Source: an uncultured Solirubrobacterales bacterium
Lineage (GTDB): Bacteria; Actinomycetota; Thermoleophilia; Solirubrobacterales; Solirubrobacteraceae
Direction: 5' to 3'
Assembly: GCA_903830015.1 (NCBI GenBank)
Contig: CAIKSH010000126.1
Coordinates: forward strand, 1 to 14,169
Length of the DNA stretch: 14,169 nt
The notes beneath the pieces are model-generated. The model searched no databases. It was not told the DNA's origin and saw only the letters and a list, made by a program, of their open reading frames with translations. Of this stretch, positions 1-6,785 are shown piece by piece. The first letter of the stretch is position 1; each line of letters begins with the position of its first letter. The position numbers and the translations under genes are program-made.

Positions 1-436
1 CCATGAAGATGGCGGCCATCAGCACGGCGTCGATCGAGCTGCGCCCCTGGGCGGTCCAGTAGACGTCGTCCAGGTGGATCCAGAGGGCGAACTCGTCGAG
101 GGTCAGCCCGGCGCCGATGCCGATGCCGGCGACGAAGATCTGCCACCACGGCGCCTCGGGCGGCAGCGAGACGGCCAGGAAGGAGAAGATGATCATCGCC
201 GAGATTCCCCAGACCAGGTGGTGCAGGTGCAGGCCCGAGCCGGTCTCCACGTTGCCGGGCCACCAGCTCACCTGGGCGCGGATCATCCGGGCGCTGGTGC
301 GGATGAACGCGAAGGTCAGCAGGAAGGCGATCAGGAAGAGCGCGCCGGCATCGCGGCTGGGACCGGGCGGATGGGTGAACGGCCGGGCGAAGAGGATCTC
401 GGCGACCGGCAGCTGCTGGACGGCGTGGCCGAGCAC
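1..436 (-). CDS. Polytopic membrane protein, C-terminus cut off by window edge
   Basis: An open frame of 145 codons runs off the left edge. The first plausible start is GTG at 436, 5 bp past the stop of the preceding gene, so translation is probably coupled. Hydrophobic segments lie near residues 31-47, 73-91 and 98-112, with another beginning near 134. Charged and histidine residues sit beside or in these segments: GLHLHH (68-73) and LDEFALWIHLDDVYW (113-127). This arrangement recalls metal-dependent intramembrane hydrolases, but that is inference only. I recall similar LDEFALW-type unnamed membrane proteins in actinobacteria and know of no assigned function. It is the third gene of an apparent tmk-led operon. 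The reading frame is well supported; the exact start and the function are not. Confidence 0.75.
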   Translation of the reverse strand, partial: MLGHAVQQLPVAEILFARPFTHPPGPSRDAGALFLIAFLLTFAFIRTSARMIRAQVSWWPGNVETGSGLHLHHLVWGISAMIIFSFLAVSLPPEAPWWQIFVAGIGIGAGLTLDEFALWIHLDDVYWTAQGRSSIDAVLMAAIFM

Positions 437-441
437 TTCGC

Positions 442-858
442 TCAGCGGCCGAGGCGAACGAAGTCGCGCAGCTCGGCGGTGCCGAGGCTGATCCGCCAGC
501 CGGCCTCGGCGGTGGCGTGGCGCCACCGGCGAAGCCAGAGCGGGTCCCACCCGCGTACGCGCCAGAGGGCGATCACGACGAGGATGGCGACGAGAATCAC
601 CGCGAGGGCGATCAGGCCGATGGTCAGCCAGGCCAGCCCCTTGTCCTGGCTCTTGGCCTCCGGCTGGGCGGGGGCCGGGGCCGGCGCGACCGGGGTCTCG
701 GCCGGCGGCACGGTGACGGTGGGATCGGCCGGCGCCGGCGTGGGGTTGCCGGGCACCGGCTGGCCCGGGACCGGCTCGAGGCTCGAGCCCTGCGCCCACG
801 CCGATCCGGGCAGGGCAAGGGCGGCGGCGATCACGGCGGTGGCGAGGACTCGGCGCAT
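442..858 (-). CDS. Small secreted/anchored protein with Pro-Ala linker and one membrane helix
   Basis: The product is 138 aa. Residues 1-22 form a signal peptide with a likely cleavage after AWA (20-22). A Pro/Ala-rich linker spans about 26-70. One strong transmembrane helix spans about 75-99, followed by a basic, Trp-rich tail (WDPLWLRRWRH, then GWRISLGTAELRDFVRLGR). ATG at 858 was chosen because it begins directly at the signal peptide; an in-frame TTG at 867 would add three residues. The gene starts 11 bp after the tmk stop and ends 5 bp before the next membrane gene, so the three are probably co-transcribed. The topology suggests a protein with an extracytoplasmic Pro-rich segment and a cytoplasmic basic tail. 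No function is recognised. Confidence 0.75.
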   Translation of the reverse strand: MRRVLATAVIAAALALPGSAWAQGSSLEPVPGQPVPGNPTPAPADPTVTVPPAETPVAPAPAPAQPEAKSQDKGLAWLTIGLIALAVILVAILVVIALWRVRGWDPLWLRRWRHATAEAGWRISLGTAELRDFVRLGR

Positions 859-869
859 CGGGGCCAAGA

Positions 870-1490
870 TTAGGGCAGGAGGTCCTCCACCGCAGCGATT
901 GCCTGCCCGACGAGCTCGTCGGGCGCCAGCGCGGCGTCGAGGGTGCGGATCCGGGCCGGCTCGGCGGCGGCCAGCTCCCGGTAGCCGCCGTCGACGGCGG
1001 CAAAGAACGCCTCGCCGGAGGCCTCGAGCCGGTCGGCGCCCTCGCCGCGACCGTCGAGCCGCCCGGCCCGCACCTGCGGGTCGAGCCAGAGGTAGAGGGT
1101 GCGGTCGGGGCGGATGCCGCCGGTGGCCAGCTCGTTGATCGCCGCGACGTTCTCGATCCCCAGGCCCCGGCCGGCGCCCTGGTAGGCCAGCGAGGAGTCG
1201 ACGAAGCGGTCGAGGATCACCCAGCGCCCCTCCGCGAGCAGCGGTCCGAGCCGCTCGGCGACCAGCTGGGCGCGGGCGGCGGCGTAGATCAGCGCCTCGG
1301 CGCGCGGGTCGACATCGAGGGCCGGGTCCTTGACGATCTCCCGCAGCCGCTCGGCCAGCTGCACTCCCCCCGGCTCACGCATCACCTCGGCCTCCACGCC
1401 CCGCCCGGCGAGGGCTTCGGCCAGGCCGGCGGCGAGGGTGCTCTTGCCGGTTCCGTCCAGCCCCTCGATCGTGATCAGCGTGCCGGCCAT
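870..1490 (-). CDS. tmk: Thymidylate kinase (dTMP kinase)
   Basis: The 206-aa product phosphorylates dTMP to dTDP with ATP in the cytoplasm, an essential step of dTTP synthesis. The Walker A loop GLDGTGKST is at residues 10-18, the REPGG substrate motif at 38-42 and DRFVDSSLAYQG at 94-105. An Arg-containing LID region (RAGRLDGRGEGADRLE) covers about 141-156. Length and motif order match bacterial TMPKs. The frame stays open upstream to 1937, but that part lies antisense to holB; ATG at 1490 gives the standard TMPK N-terminus (MAGTLITIEG). A TACGCT hexamer ends 8 nt before the ATG and no Shine-Dalgarno is visible, suggesting a leaderless mRNA. tmk and holB are commonly neighbours in bacteria, but here they diverge. 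Confidence 0.97.
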   Translation of the reverse strand: MAGTLITIEGLDGTGKSTLAAGLAEALAGRGVEAEVMREPGGVQLAERLREIVKDPALDVDPRAEALIYAAARAQLVAERLGPLLAEGRWVILDRFVDSSLAYQGAGRGLGIENVAAINELATGGIRPDRTLYLWLDPQVRAGRLDGRGEGADRLEASGEAFFAAVDGGYRELAAAEPARIRTLDAALAPDELVGQAIAAVEDLLP

Positions 1491-1498
1491 CGGCGCCG

Positions 1499-1514
1499 AG
1501 CGTACCCGTACGAT
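1499..1514. promoter_or_regulatory. Overlapping divergent -10 elements for tmk and holB, with CGTAC-CC-GTACG palindrome
   Basis: Only 30 bp separate the tmk ATG (1490) and the holB GTG (1521). On the plus strand TACGAT (1509-1514) lies 6 nt before the GTG. On the minus strand TACGCT (1504-1499) lies 8 nt before the ATG. Between and overlapping them is an inverted repeat with 5-bp arms, CGTACCCGTACG (1501-1512). No convincing -35 hexamer and no Shine-Dalgarno is seen on either side. The geometry fits two leaderless promoters back to back; the palindrome could be an operator or a consequence of overlapping -10 elements. Confidence 0.45.
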
Positions 1515-1520
1515 CACCCG

Positions 1521-2633
1521 GTGAGCCAGGCCGCGACCCTCGACCGCCACCCCCACGCCCGGGCCGTGGTCGGCCCGGTGCTCGAGGGCCACGCCGAGCC
1601 CTCGCACGCCTACCTCTTCTACGGCCCCCCGGGGGCCGGCAAGGCCCAGGCCGCCCTGGAACTCGCCGCCGCGCTGCTCGCCGAGGGAGCCAGCGACCCC
1701 GAGTCGGTCCGCGACCGGGTCGGGCGCGAAGCCCACCCGGACCTCACCTGGGTGCGCCCGAGCGGCGCCCACGGCATCCGGATCGACGACGTGGAGGAAC
1801 CGGTCGTCACGGCCGCCTCGCGCACGCCGTTCGAGGCCCGCCGGCGGGTCTTTGTAATAGAGGGGGCCGAGCTGCTCGGCGACGAGGCGGCCAACCGGAT
1901 GCTCAAGACGCTGGAGGAACCGGCCTCGTTCGCCCACCTGGTCCTCCTGACCAGCCGCCCGGAGAGCGTGATGGCCACGATCCGCTCGCGCTGCCTGGCC
2001 GTGCGCTTCGACACCCCGGCCGACGCGGAGATCGCCGAGGCGCTGGTGGCGCGGAGCGTCCTTCCCGAAACCGCGCAGGCCTGCGCGCGCCTCTCGCTCG
2101 GCGACTCGGGCCGGGCGCTGGCCCTGGCCACAGGAGAGGGGCCGGCCATGCGCCAGGCCGCCGAGGAGTTCGCCCGGGCCGCCCTGGAGGCGCAGTTCGC
2201 CGATGCTCCGTGGGACGCGCTGCTCGAGCCGGCCTCGGCCCGCGGGCGCCGCGCCGAGCAGGAGGCCGCCGGGGCGGCGGCCGAGGAGGCTGAGCTGCTG
2301 CCCGAGAAGGAACGCCGCCGGGCCGTGCGCGTGGCCGAGAAGGCGGTAAAGCGCGTGGCCCGGCGCGAGCGGACGGCCGCCCTCGACGAGTCGCTTCGGC
2401 TCGCCGGGCTCTGGTTCCGCGACCTGGCCTGCGTGGCCGAGGGCGCAGGCTCGCTGGCCTACGCCACCGACCGGCTCGAGGCGCTCGAGACAGGCGCGGC
2501 CGGGCGCGACCCGGCCGGGCTGCGCGAGGCGGTCGCACTGGTCGACGAGGCGCGGGCCTCCCTGCGCCTCAACCCCGACGAGGGCCTGCAGCTTCAGGCC
2601 CTCGCCTACAGGCTCAGCCGCGTCCTCTCCTGA
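1521..2633 (+). CDS. holB: DNA polymerase III clamp-loader subunit delta'
   Basis: The 370-aa product belongs to the DnaX/HolB AAA+ clamp-loader family, which loads the sliding clamp at the replication fork. A P-loop-like GPPGAGK is at 35-41, but the next residue is Ala rather than Ser/Thr. The Walker B/DExx-equivalent region is VFVIEGAELLG (110-120), with Glu-Gly in place of the acidic DE. Further hallmarks are NRMLKTLEEP (125-134) and the SRC motif (TIRSRC, 153-158). The four-Cys zinc module between Walker A and B is absent. All this fits a non-hydrolysing delta' rather than DnaX. A highly charged helical stretch (about 239-290) precedes the C-terminal clamp-loader collar region. The start is GTG, with TACGAT 6 nt upstream and no Shine-Dalgarno. 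Confidence 0.93.
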   Translation: MSQAATLDRHPHARAVVGPVLEGHAEPSHAYLFYGPPGAGKAQAALELAAALLAEGASDPESVRDRVGREAHPDLTWVRPSGAHGIRIDDVEEPVVTAASRTPFEARRRVFVIEGAELLGDEAANRMLKTLEEPASFAHLVLLTSRPESVMATIRSRCLAVRFDTPADAEIAEALVARSVLPETAQACARLSLGDSGRALALATGEGPAMRQAAEEFARAALEAQFADAPWDALLEPASARGRRAEQEAAGAAAEEAELLPEKERRRAVRVAEKAVKRVARRERTAALDESLRLAGLWFRDLACVAEGAGSLAYATDRLEALETGAAGRDPAGLREAVALVDEARASLRLNPDEGLQLQALAYRLSRVLS

Positions 2634-2650
2634 GCGCTGCCGGCCGCTCA
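2631..2650. terminator. Candidate bidirectional hairpin built from both stop codons of holB and uppP
   Basis: TGAGCG (2631-2636, containing the holB TGA) and CGCTCA (2645-2650, containing the uppP stop on the minus strand) form a perfect 6-bp inverted repeat around an 8-nt loop. It is the only structure in the 14-bp convergent gap. There is no U-tract, so termination efficiency is uncertain. Confidence 0.4.
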
Positions 2651-3478
2651 GGCGATCGTGCCGTTGAGCACGAGCACCAGCACAACGGTGCCCACGATCA
2701 GCCGGTAGACGATGAAGATGTTGAAGTTGTGGCTGCGCACGTAGCGCAGCAGGAAGGCGATCGCCGCGTAACCGAAGACGAAGGCGAGCACCGTGGCCAC
2801 CAGCGTCGGCCAGATCCCCGGGTTTCCGCTTCCGGCCTCCCCCACGTTGCGCAGCTCAAAGAGCCCGGAGAGCACGACCGCCGGCACCGAGAGCAGGAAC
2901 GAGTAGCGCGTGGCCGCCTCGCGGTCCAGGCCGAGGAAGAGGCCGCCGGAGATCGTCGAGCCCGAACGGCTCACCCCGGGCACCAGGGCAAGGACCTGGA
3001 AGAAACCGATGATGATGCCGTCCTTGAGGGTGAGCGAGTCGATCCCCCGGGTGCGCGCACCGACCCGGTCGGCGGCGAGCAGGACGAAGCTGAAGCCGAT
3101 CATCACGATCGAGACCAGCTCGACCGAGCGCACCGCGGTCTCGATCTGGTCCTTGAAGACCAGTCCGAAGATCCCGATCGGGATCGTGCCCAGGACGATG
3201 AACCAGCCCACGCGCGCGTCGACGTCGCTGGTGCGCCAGAGCGTGCGCTCGCCGACCAGGGAGCGGAGGAAGGCGCGCAGGATGTTCCACAGGTCGTGGC
3301 GGAAGTAGATGAGGACGGCGGCCATCGTCCCGAGCTGGATGACCGCCGAGAAGGCCGCGCCCGGGTCCGGCCAGCCGGCGAGGGCGGGCACGATCAGCAC
3401 GTGGCCCGAGCTGGAGATCGGCAGGAACTCGGTCAGCCCCTGGACGATGCCCAGGACGATCGCTTCGAGGGTCGACAC
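2648..3478 (-). CDS. uppP: Undecaprenyl-diphosphate phosphatase (UppP/BacA family)
   Basis: The 276-aa integral membrane enzyme removes a phosphate from undecaprenyl diphosphate, recycling the lipid carrier used for peptidoglycan and other envelope polymers. Overproduction of this family is classically linked to bacitracin resistance. The N-terminal signature VQGLTEFLPISSSGH (residues 12-26) carries the catalytic Glu, and the second signature PGVSRSGST (167-175) carries the catalytic Arg171. Multiple hydrophobic helices and the total length match the family. The start is GTG at 3478, which places the signature where it lies in known members. TAGCGT ends 9 nt upstream and no Shine-Dalgarno is seen. 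It lies 56 bp downstream of the PHP gene on the same strand and could also be transcribed from there. Confidence 0.96.
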   Translation of the reverse strand: MSTLEAIVLGIVQGLTEFLPISSSGHVLIVPALAGWPDPGAAFSAVIQLGTMAAVLIYFRHDLWNILRAFLRSLVGERTLWRTSDVDARVGWFIVLGTIPIGIFGLVFKDQIETAVRSVELVSIVMIGFSFVLLAADRVGARTRGIDSLTLKDGIIIGFFQVLALVPGVSRSGSTISGGLFLGLDREAATRYSFLLSVPAVVLSGLFELRNVGEAGSGNPGIWPTLVATVLAFVFGYAAIAFLLRYVRSHNFNIFIVYRLIVGTVVLVLVLNGTIA

Positions 3479-3487
3479 CGCCCGCGG

Positions 3488-3493
3488 ACGCTA
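3488..3493 (-). promoter_or_regulatory. -10-like TAGCGT upstream of uppP
   Basis: On the minus strand TAGCGT ends 9 nt before the uppP GTG. With no Shine-Dalgarno present, this spacing would place transcription start at or next to the start codon. No clear -35 is visible, so this is tentative. Confidence 0.3.
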
Positions 3494-3512
3494 GCGGCCG
3501 GCGGGGTCGGTG

Positions 3513-3525
3513 CCCCGGTCCGGGG
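3513..3525 (-). terminator. GC-rich palindrome after the PHP gene, possible weak terminator
   Basis: The 13-nt palindrome CCCCGGTCCGGGG begins 10 bp past the PHP stop codon, in the 56-bp gap before uppP. It has no T-run and the loop is minimal, so it may be a partial terminator, a processing hairpin or chance in GC-rich DNA. Confidence 0.3.
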
Positions 3526-3534
3526 GACAGCGCC

Positions 3535-4407
3535 TCAGCGCGGGTCGATCGCCCCCAGGTTCGGCTCGATCCCGTGGAGCTCGAAGGCCCGGAACTCGCT
3601 GAACTGCGGGTGTTCGGGCCCGTGGAAGTCGGCGCTGCCGGTGGTCAGCAGGCCCAGGCCGGCGGCCTCCTCGGCCAGCAGCGCGGCGTGGTCCGCGTCG
3701 TGGGCCGGGTAGAAGGCCTCCACCCCGTCGAGCTCGAGCGCTGCGTAGCGCTCCAGCGACTCGCGGACCTCCTCTCGGGAGTCGATATCCCAGAACGGGT
3801 GGGCCCAGACCGCCACGCCACCGGCCTCGTGGATAGCGGCTATCGCCTCGCCGACGTCGGGAACGGTGCGGCGCCGGTAGCCGGGGGCGCCGGGGATCAG
3901 GTAGGCGACCAGCAGCTCGGAGAAGTCGGCCAGGCCCTCCTCCTCGATCCGCTGCGCATTGGCCGGGTCGTCGTAGATCGCCTGGGCCAGGTGCGGGCGA
4001 CCGAGAGGCCTCTCGGAGTCGGCCGCGCGCTCGGGCAGCTCCACGTTCCAGCCGAGCTCGCGCATCGCCTCGGCCATGCGCTGGCCTCGGGCCAGGCGAT
4101 CCTCGCGCCAGGCGGCCAGGTGGGCGGCGAATACCGGCGAGCGGTGGTCTATGCCGTAACCGAGGACGTGGAGGTCCTCGCGCTCCCCGTCGACGGCGGA
4201 GATCTCCACCGCGGGAACGACGGTTATCTCGCCGTTGGTCGCGGCGGCGACCTCGAGTGCCTCGTCCACGCCCGCGACGGTGTCGTGGTCGGTGAGCGCC
4301 AGCAGCTCGACGCCGGCGGCGTGGGCGCGGGCCACCACCTCGCCGGGCTCCAGGGCGCCGTCGGAGGCGACCGAGTGGGCCTGGAGGTCGAAGGTGGGCG
4401 CCGCCAT
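3535..4407 (-). CDS. PHP-domain metal-dependent phosphoesterase (TrpH/YciV-like)
   Basis: The 290-aa product is a stand-alone PHP domain, the family of multi-metal phosphoesterases that includes nucleoside 3',5'-bisphosphate phosphatases and 5'-3' exoribonuclease-type enzymes (RNase AM/YciV). PHP motifs appear in order: FDLQAHS (6-12), TDHDTV (39-44), the metal-bridging Glu in AVEIS (E68), His80 in EDLHVLGYG, GRPHLA (136-141), WAHPF (201-205) and GSADFHG (257-263). The first His of the usual DLHxHS is Gln9, so one canonical metal ligand is replaced. ATG at 4407 puts motif I at residue 6, as is normal, and TACGCT lies 8 nt upstream. The gene diverges from the 612-aa secreted protein and precedes uppP. 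The substrate cannot be assigned from sequence; it is probably cytoplasmic nucleotide or RNA ends. Confidence 0.88.
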   Translation of the reverse strand: MAAPTFDLQAHSVASDGALEPGEVVARAHAAGVELLALTDHDTVAGVDEALEVAAATNGEITVVPAVEISAVDGEREDLHVLGYGIDHRSPVFAAHLAAWREDRLARGQRMAEAMRELGWNVELPERAADSERPLGRPHLAQAIYDDPANAQRIEEEGLADFSELLVAYLIPGAPGYRRRTVPDVGEAIAAIHEAGGVAVWAHPFWDIDSREEVRESLERYAALELDGVEAFYPAHDADHAALLAEEAAGLGLLTTGSADFHGPEHPQFSEFRAFELHGIEPNLGAIDPR

Positions 4408-4415
4408 GAAGCGGC

Positions 4416-4421
4416 AGCGTA
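4416..4421 (-). promoter_or_regulatory. -10-like TACGCT upstream of the PHP gene
   Basis: On the minus strand TACGCT is followed by 8 nt and then ATG, the same hexamer and spacing as before tmk. No Shine-Dalgarno lies between. A CTGACG, weakly -35-like, sits about 20 nt further upstream. Confidence 0.38.
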
Positions 4422-4469
4422 CGCCACCCGGCGCGGGCGCCCGTCAGCGGTGTCAGAATTGCGTGTAGC

Positions 4470-4499
4470 CGTCACGGGAGCAGTTTCCGGCGGTCTAAA
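4470..4499 (+). promoter_or_regulatory. Candidate promoter CGTCACG-N17-TCTAAA for the 612-aa secreted protein
   Basis: CGTCACG (4470-4476) and TCTAAA (4494-4499) are separated by 17 nt, a normal -35/-10 spacing, and precede a short leader with Shine-Dalgarno GGAGAG (4510-4515) and GTG at 4521. The same two blocks with an 18-nt spacer occur upstream of the DUF5666-like secreted protein. The shared pattern is the main evidence; neither block matches the primary sigma consensus well. Confidence 0.38.
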
Positions 4500-4520
4500 G
4501 GTTTACTACGGAGAGAAACC

Positions 4521-6359
4521 GTGCCAGCTTCCACTTCCAGTTACAAGAAGGCCGTTCCCGCCCTCGCCATCCTGGCGGCGCTGGCCGGCGCCGCCCCCGC
4601 CAGCGCGTTCTTCGCCTACGGCGAGGTCTCCGGCCCGATTGACGACGGGACCCGCGGGCGCTCCGAGTACCCGCACTCGATCCGCTCCAACAACCTCCTC
4701 TACGGCTCCCCGGTGATCACCACCAAGAACGCCCGCGGCGAGCCGATGCGCCGCGTGCGGGTGGGCGGCATCATCACCGCGATCCGCCTCAAGGGCGCCT
4801 GGAACGGCGAGCGTCAATTCAAGTTCTCCCTCTGGCAGCCTCGCCCGGACATCCGCCAGAACGGGCGCGAGTTCCCGGCGATCTCCTGCCGCAACCGCGA
4901 TAGCCCGCAGGGCATCGTCACCACGGCCTCCCCGGACTGCGTGATGCAGGCCGACATGCGCAAGCAGGCCGAGCTTCCCTTTGTCCAGCCGAGGCCTTAC
5001 GCAAGCCCGGACGCCAATCGCTCGCAGTACAACATCAACGGCTTCGGCTACTCGCGGATCCTGACGATTCAGGGCCGCGGTACCGGGCGCCCCACGATCT
5101 TCTCGATCGTCGACGTGCGCGCTTCGGTTCGCGAGCAGGACTGGATCTCGGTCGCCCCGATCGAGCCGACCTTCCAGTGGCTCCAGTCCTGGCGCAGCAA
5201 CGCCGTTCCGCAGCCCAGCCCGACCTGGGAAGCCACCGCCGGCGACCTGAAGATGGCTTCGCAGGGGGGCCTGTGCATGCACGGCGCCGGGCGCACCAAC
5301 CTCGCCGGCACCCCCGGCGAGCCGGGCGGCGAGGGCCGGCCGGGACGCGGCGGCGTATGGCCGGGGGGTCGCGTGCCGCCCCCGATCGAGACCGGCGAGC
5401 TCAACGTCGGGATGGGCGCCGGCTCGGCCAGCGAGGTGCGCTTCTCCCCCTGCAACCCAACCTTCCAGTTCCAGGGCTACAACAGCCCCGGCGGCTACAC
5501 CGGCCTGTACTACGGCAACTGCCACCCCGACAACAACTTCCGCTATGAGGGCCAGCAGCTCTGGTGCCACGACCCGGAGATCGAGTCCAACGCGATGCAG
5601 GTGGAGTACACGATCGAGCCGGACGCCGACCGCGACGGCTGGGGCGACCAGACCCAGGGCGGCAAGGCGCTGGCCGAACGCAACTGGCTGGCCGCCGAAG
5701 CCGACCGGCGCGCCCGCGAGGCCGCAGACCAGGCGGCCCGGGATCGCTGGGCCGAGATCGCCCGGCGCCTTCGAACCACCCCGGTCGGGGCGGACATGAG
5801 TGGCCTGCTGCGCGAAGCGTCGGCCGCCAACCTCTTCGACGGGGACTTCAGCCTGGGCGGCATCGCCCCGGGTGCGGCGCCCGGCCAGGATCCGGCGCAG
5901 GCCAACCCGGCCCTGCCGCCGACCACGCCGGCGAACGCCGCCGAGACGGGGAATGGGTCCGCTCCGGGCGCGGGAGAGAGTCCCGCGGGACCGTCGGTCC
6001 CTGGGCCGGCCTTCACCGCGAAGGCCCCGAGGAAGAAGACCTTCGGCGCGGGGACCATCTCGGTGAAGGTCTCATGCGCCACCGAGGCGTGCAACTTCGT
6101 CGGCCAGGGCCAGATGACCTCGCGGCGCCGCGGCAAGAGCTCGCAGCCCTACGCGATGGACCGCGGTCCCGGCCGGTACCTCAAGGCCGGCCGCTCGGGC
6201 CACGTGCGGGTGAAGATGGGGCAGGCCCAGAGGCGGGCCCTGCGCCGCGCCTACAAGCGGGGCGCCTCGCTGCAGGCGACGATCACCATCTACGCCTCCA
6301 ACGCCGCCGGCGGCATCAGCGAGAAGAAGCTCACCGTCTCGATCCCGCGAGCCAGGTAG
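4521..6359 (+). CDS. Large secreted protein with calcium-type loop and C-terminal beta-sandwich
   Basis: The 612-aa product has a signal peptide with probable cleavage after ASA (27-29). The body (about 30-360) is rich in Tyr, Trp, Gly and Asn, with several Cys, and matches no family I can name. Around residues 264-290 is a Gly/Pro-rich collagen-like stretch (TPGEPGGEGRPGRGG). A thrombospondin type-3-like loop, DADRDGWGD, lies at 368-376 with the acidic residues needed for calcium. Next come a charged helical segment (about 385-420) and a Pro/Ala linker (about 450-495). A C-terminal Ig-like beta-sandwich (about 497-612) has two close Cys (SCATEAC) and an R/K-rich surface. The start is GTG, supported by GGAGAG 5 nt upstream. 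It is probably a surface or matrix protein, followed after 7 bp by a small HCxxC gene. The function is unknown. Confidence 0.88.
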   Translation: MPASTSSYKKAVPALAILAALAGAAPASAFFAYGEVSGPIDDGTRGRSEYPHSIRSNNLLYGSPVITTKNARGEPMRRVRVGGIITAIRLKGAWNGERQFKFSLWQPRPDIRQNGREFPAISCRNRDSPQGIVTTASPDCVMQADMRKQAELPFVQPRPYASPDANRSQYNINGFGYSRILTIQGRGTGRPTIFSIVDVRASVREQDWISVAPIEPTFQWLQSWRSNAVPQPSPTWEATAGDLKMASQGGLCMHGAGRTNLAGTPGEPGGEGRPGRGGVWPGGRVPPPIETGELNVGMGAGSASEVRFSPCNPTFQFQGYNSPGGYTGLYYGNCHPDNNFRYEGQQLWCHDPEIESNAMQVEYTIEPDADRDGWGDQTQGGKALAERNWLAAEADRRAREAADQAARDRWAEIARRLRTTPVGADMSGLLREASAANLFDGDFSLGGIAPGAAPGQDPAQANPALPPTTPANAAETGNGSAPGAGESPAGPSVPGPAFTAKAPRKKTFGAGTISVKVSCATEACNFVGQGQMTSRRRGKSSQPYAMDRGPGRYLKAGRSGHVRVKMGQAQRRALRRAYKRGASLQATITIYASNAAGGISEKKLTVSIPRAR

Positions 6360-6366
6360 GCCTCCG

Positions 6367-6747
6367 GTGGCCCCGGGCGAGGCGAGCGGCATCACCGCGC
6401 TGGTCGGCGTCTACGACGCCGACGGCACCCTCTCGGGTGAGCTGCGCTACTGGATCGGCGCGCACGTGACGGGAAAGGCGCACTGCGCCCTCTGCGAGAT
6501 CACCCACGGCACCTTCCGCGAGAAAGCCCGCTGGCGGGAGCTGGCCGAGCGGCTGCCGGTGCCTTTCGAAGCCGTCCACCTCGACGAGCGCTCGCCGCAG
6601 GTGCTGGCCGCCAGCGACGGCCACGAGCCGTGCGTCGTCGCGCTGCGGGCCGACGGCACGGCCGAAGTGGTGCTCGGGGCCGGCGAGCTCGAAGCGATGG
6701 ATGGCGATCCGAAGGCGCTCGCTGCGGCGCTGCGAGCGTTCGCCTAG
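6367..6747 (+). CDS. Small conserved HCxxC protein of unknown function
   Basis: The 126-aa product has no signal peptide or membrane segment. Its notable motif is GKAHCALCEITHG (36-48), giving His39, Cys40, Cys43 and His47 as a possible metal or redox site. HLDE (71-74) and EPCV (Cys89) follow. I recall unnamed bacterial proteins with an HCxLCxITHG-type motif, but no established activity. The GTG start lies 7 bp after the preceding stop with only a weak AGG upstream, so translational coupling to the secreted-protein gene is likely. A cytoplasmic metal- or thiol-binding role is inference. A hairpin starts at its stop codon. Confidence 0.8.
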   Translation: MAPGEASGITALVGVYDADGTLSGELRYWIGAHVTGKAHCALCEITHGTFREKARWRELAERLPVPFEAVHLDERSPQVLAASDGHEPCVVALRADGTAEVVLGAGELEAMDGDPKALAAALRAFA

Positions 6748-6761
6748 GTCGGCTGCCGACC
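6747..6761 (+). terminator. Short hairpin at the end of the HCxxC gene
   Basis: GGTCGG (6747-6752) pairs with CCGACC (6756-6761) around a 3-nt loop, starting at the last base of the stop codon. There is no T-run, so this is a weak candidate terminator. Confidence 0.35.
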
Positions 6762-6785
6762 GGCTCCTCGCTCCGTGCCCATGCG

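Noticed and set aside
1491..1937. 149-codon in-frame extension upstream of tmk
   Set aside because: It lies antisense to holB, and TMPK homology begins at ATG 1490; GC-rich DNA gives such open frames often.
2729..3712. 327-codon plus-strand open frame over uppP
   Set aside because: uppP has both family signatures; the antisense frame is rich in Asp/Glu/Arg/His from reading hydrophobic codons backwards.
4506..5570. 354-codon minus-strand open frame over the 612-aa secreted-protein gene
   Set aside because: Its translation is Ala/Gly/Val rich with no motifs, while the plus frame has SD, signal peptide and domains.
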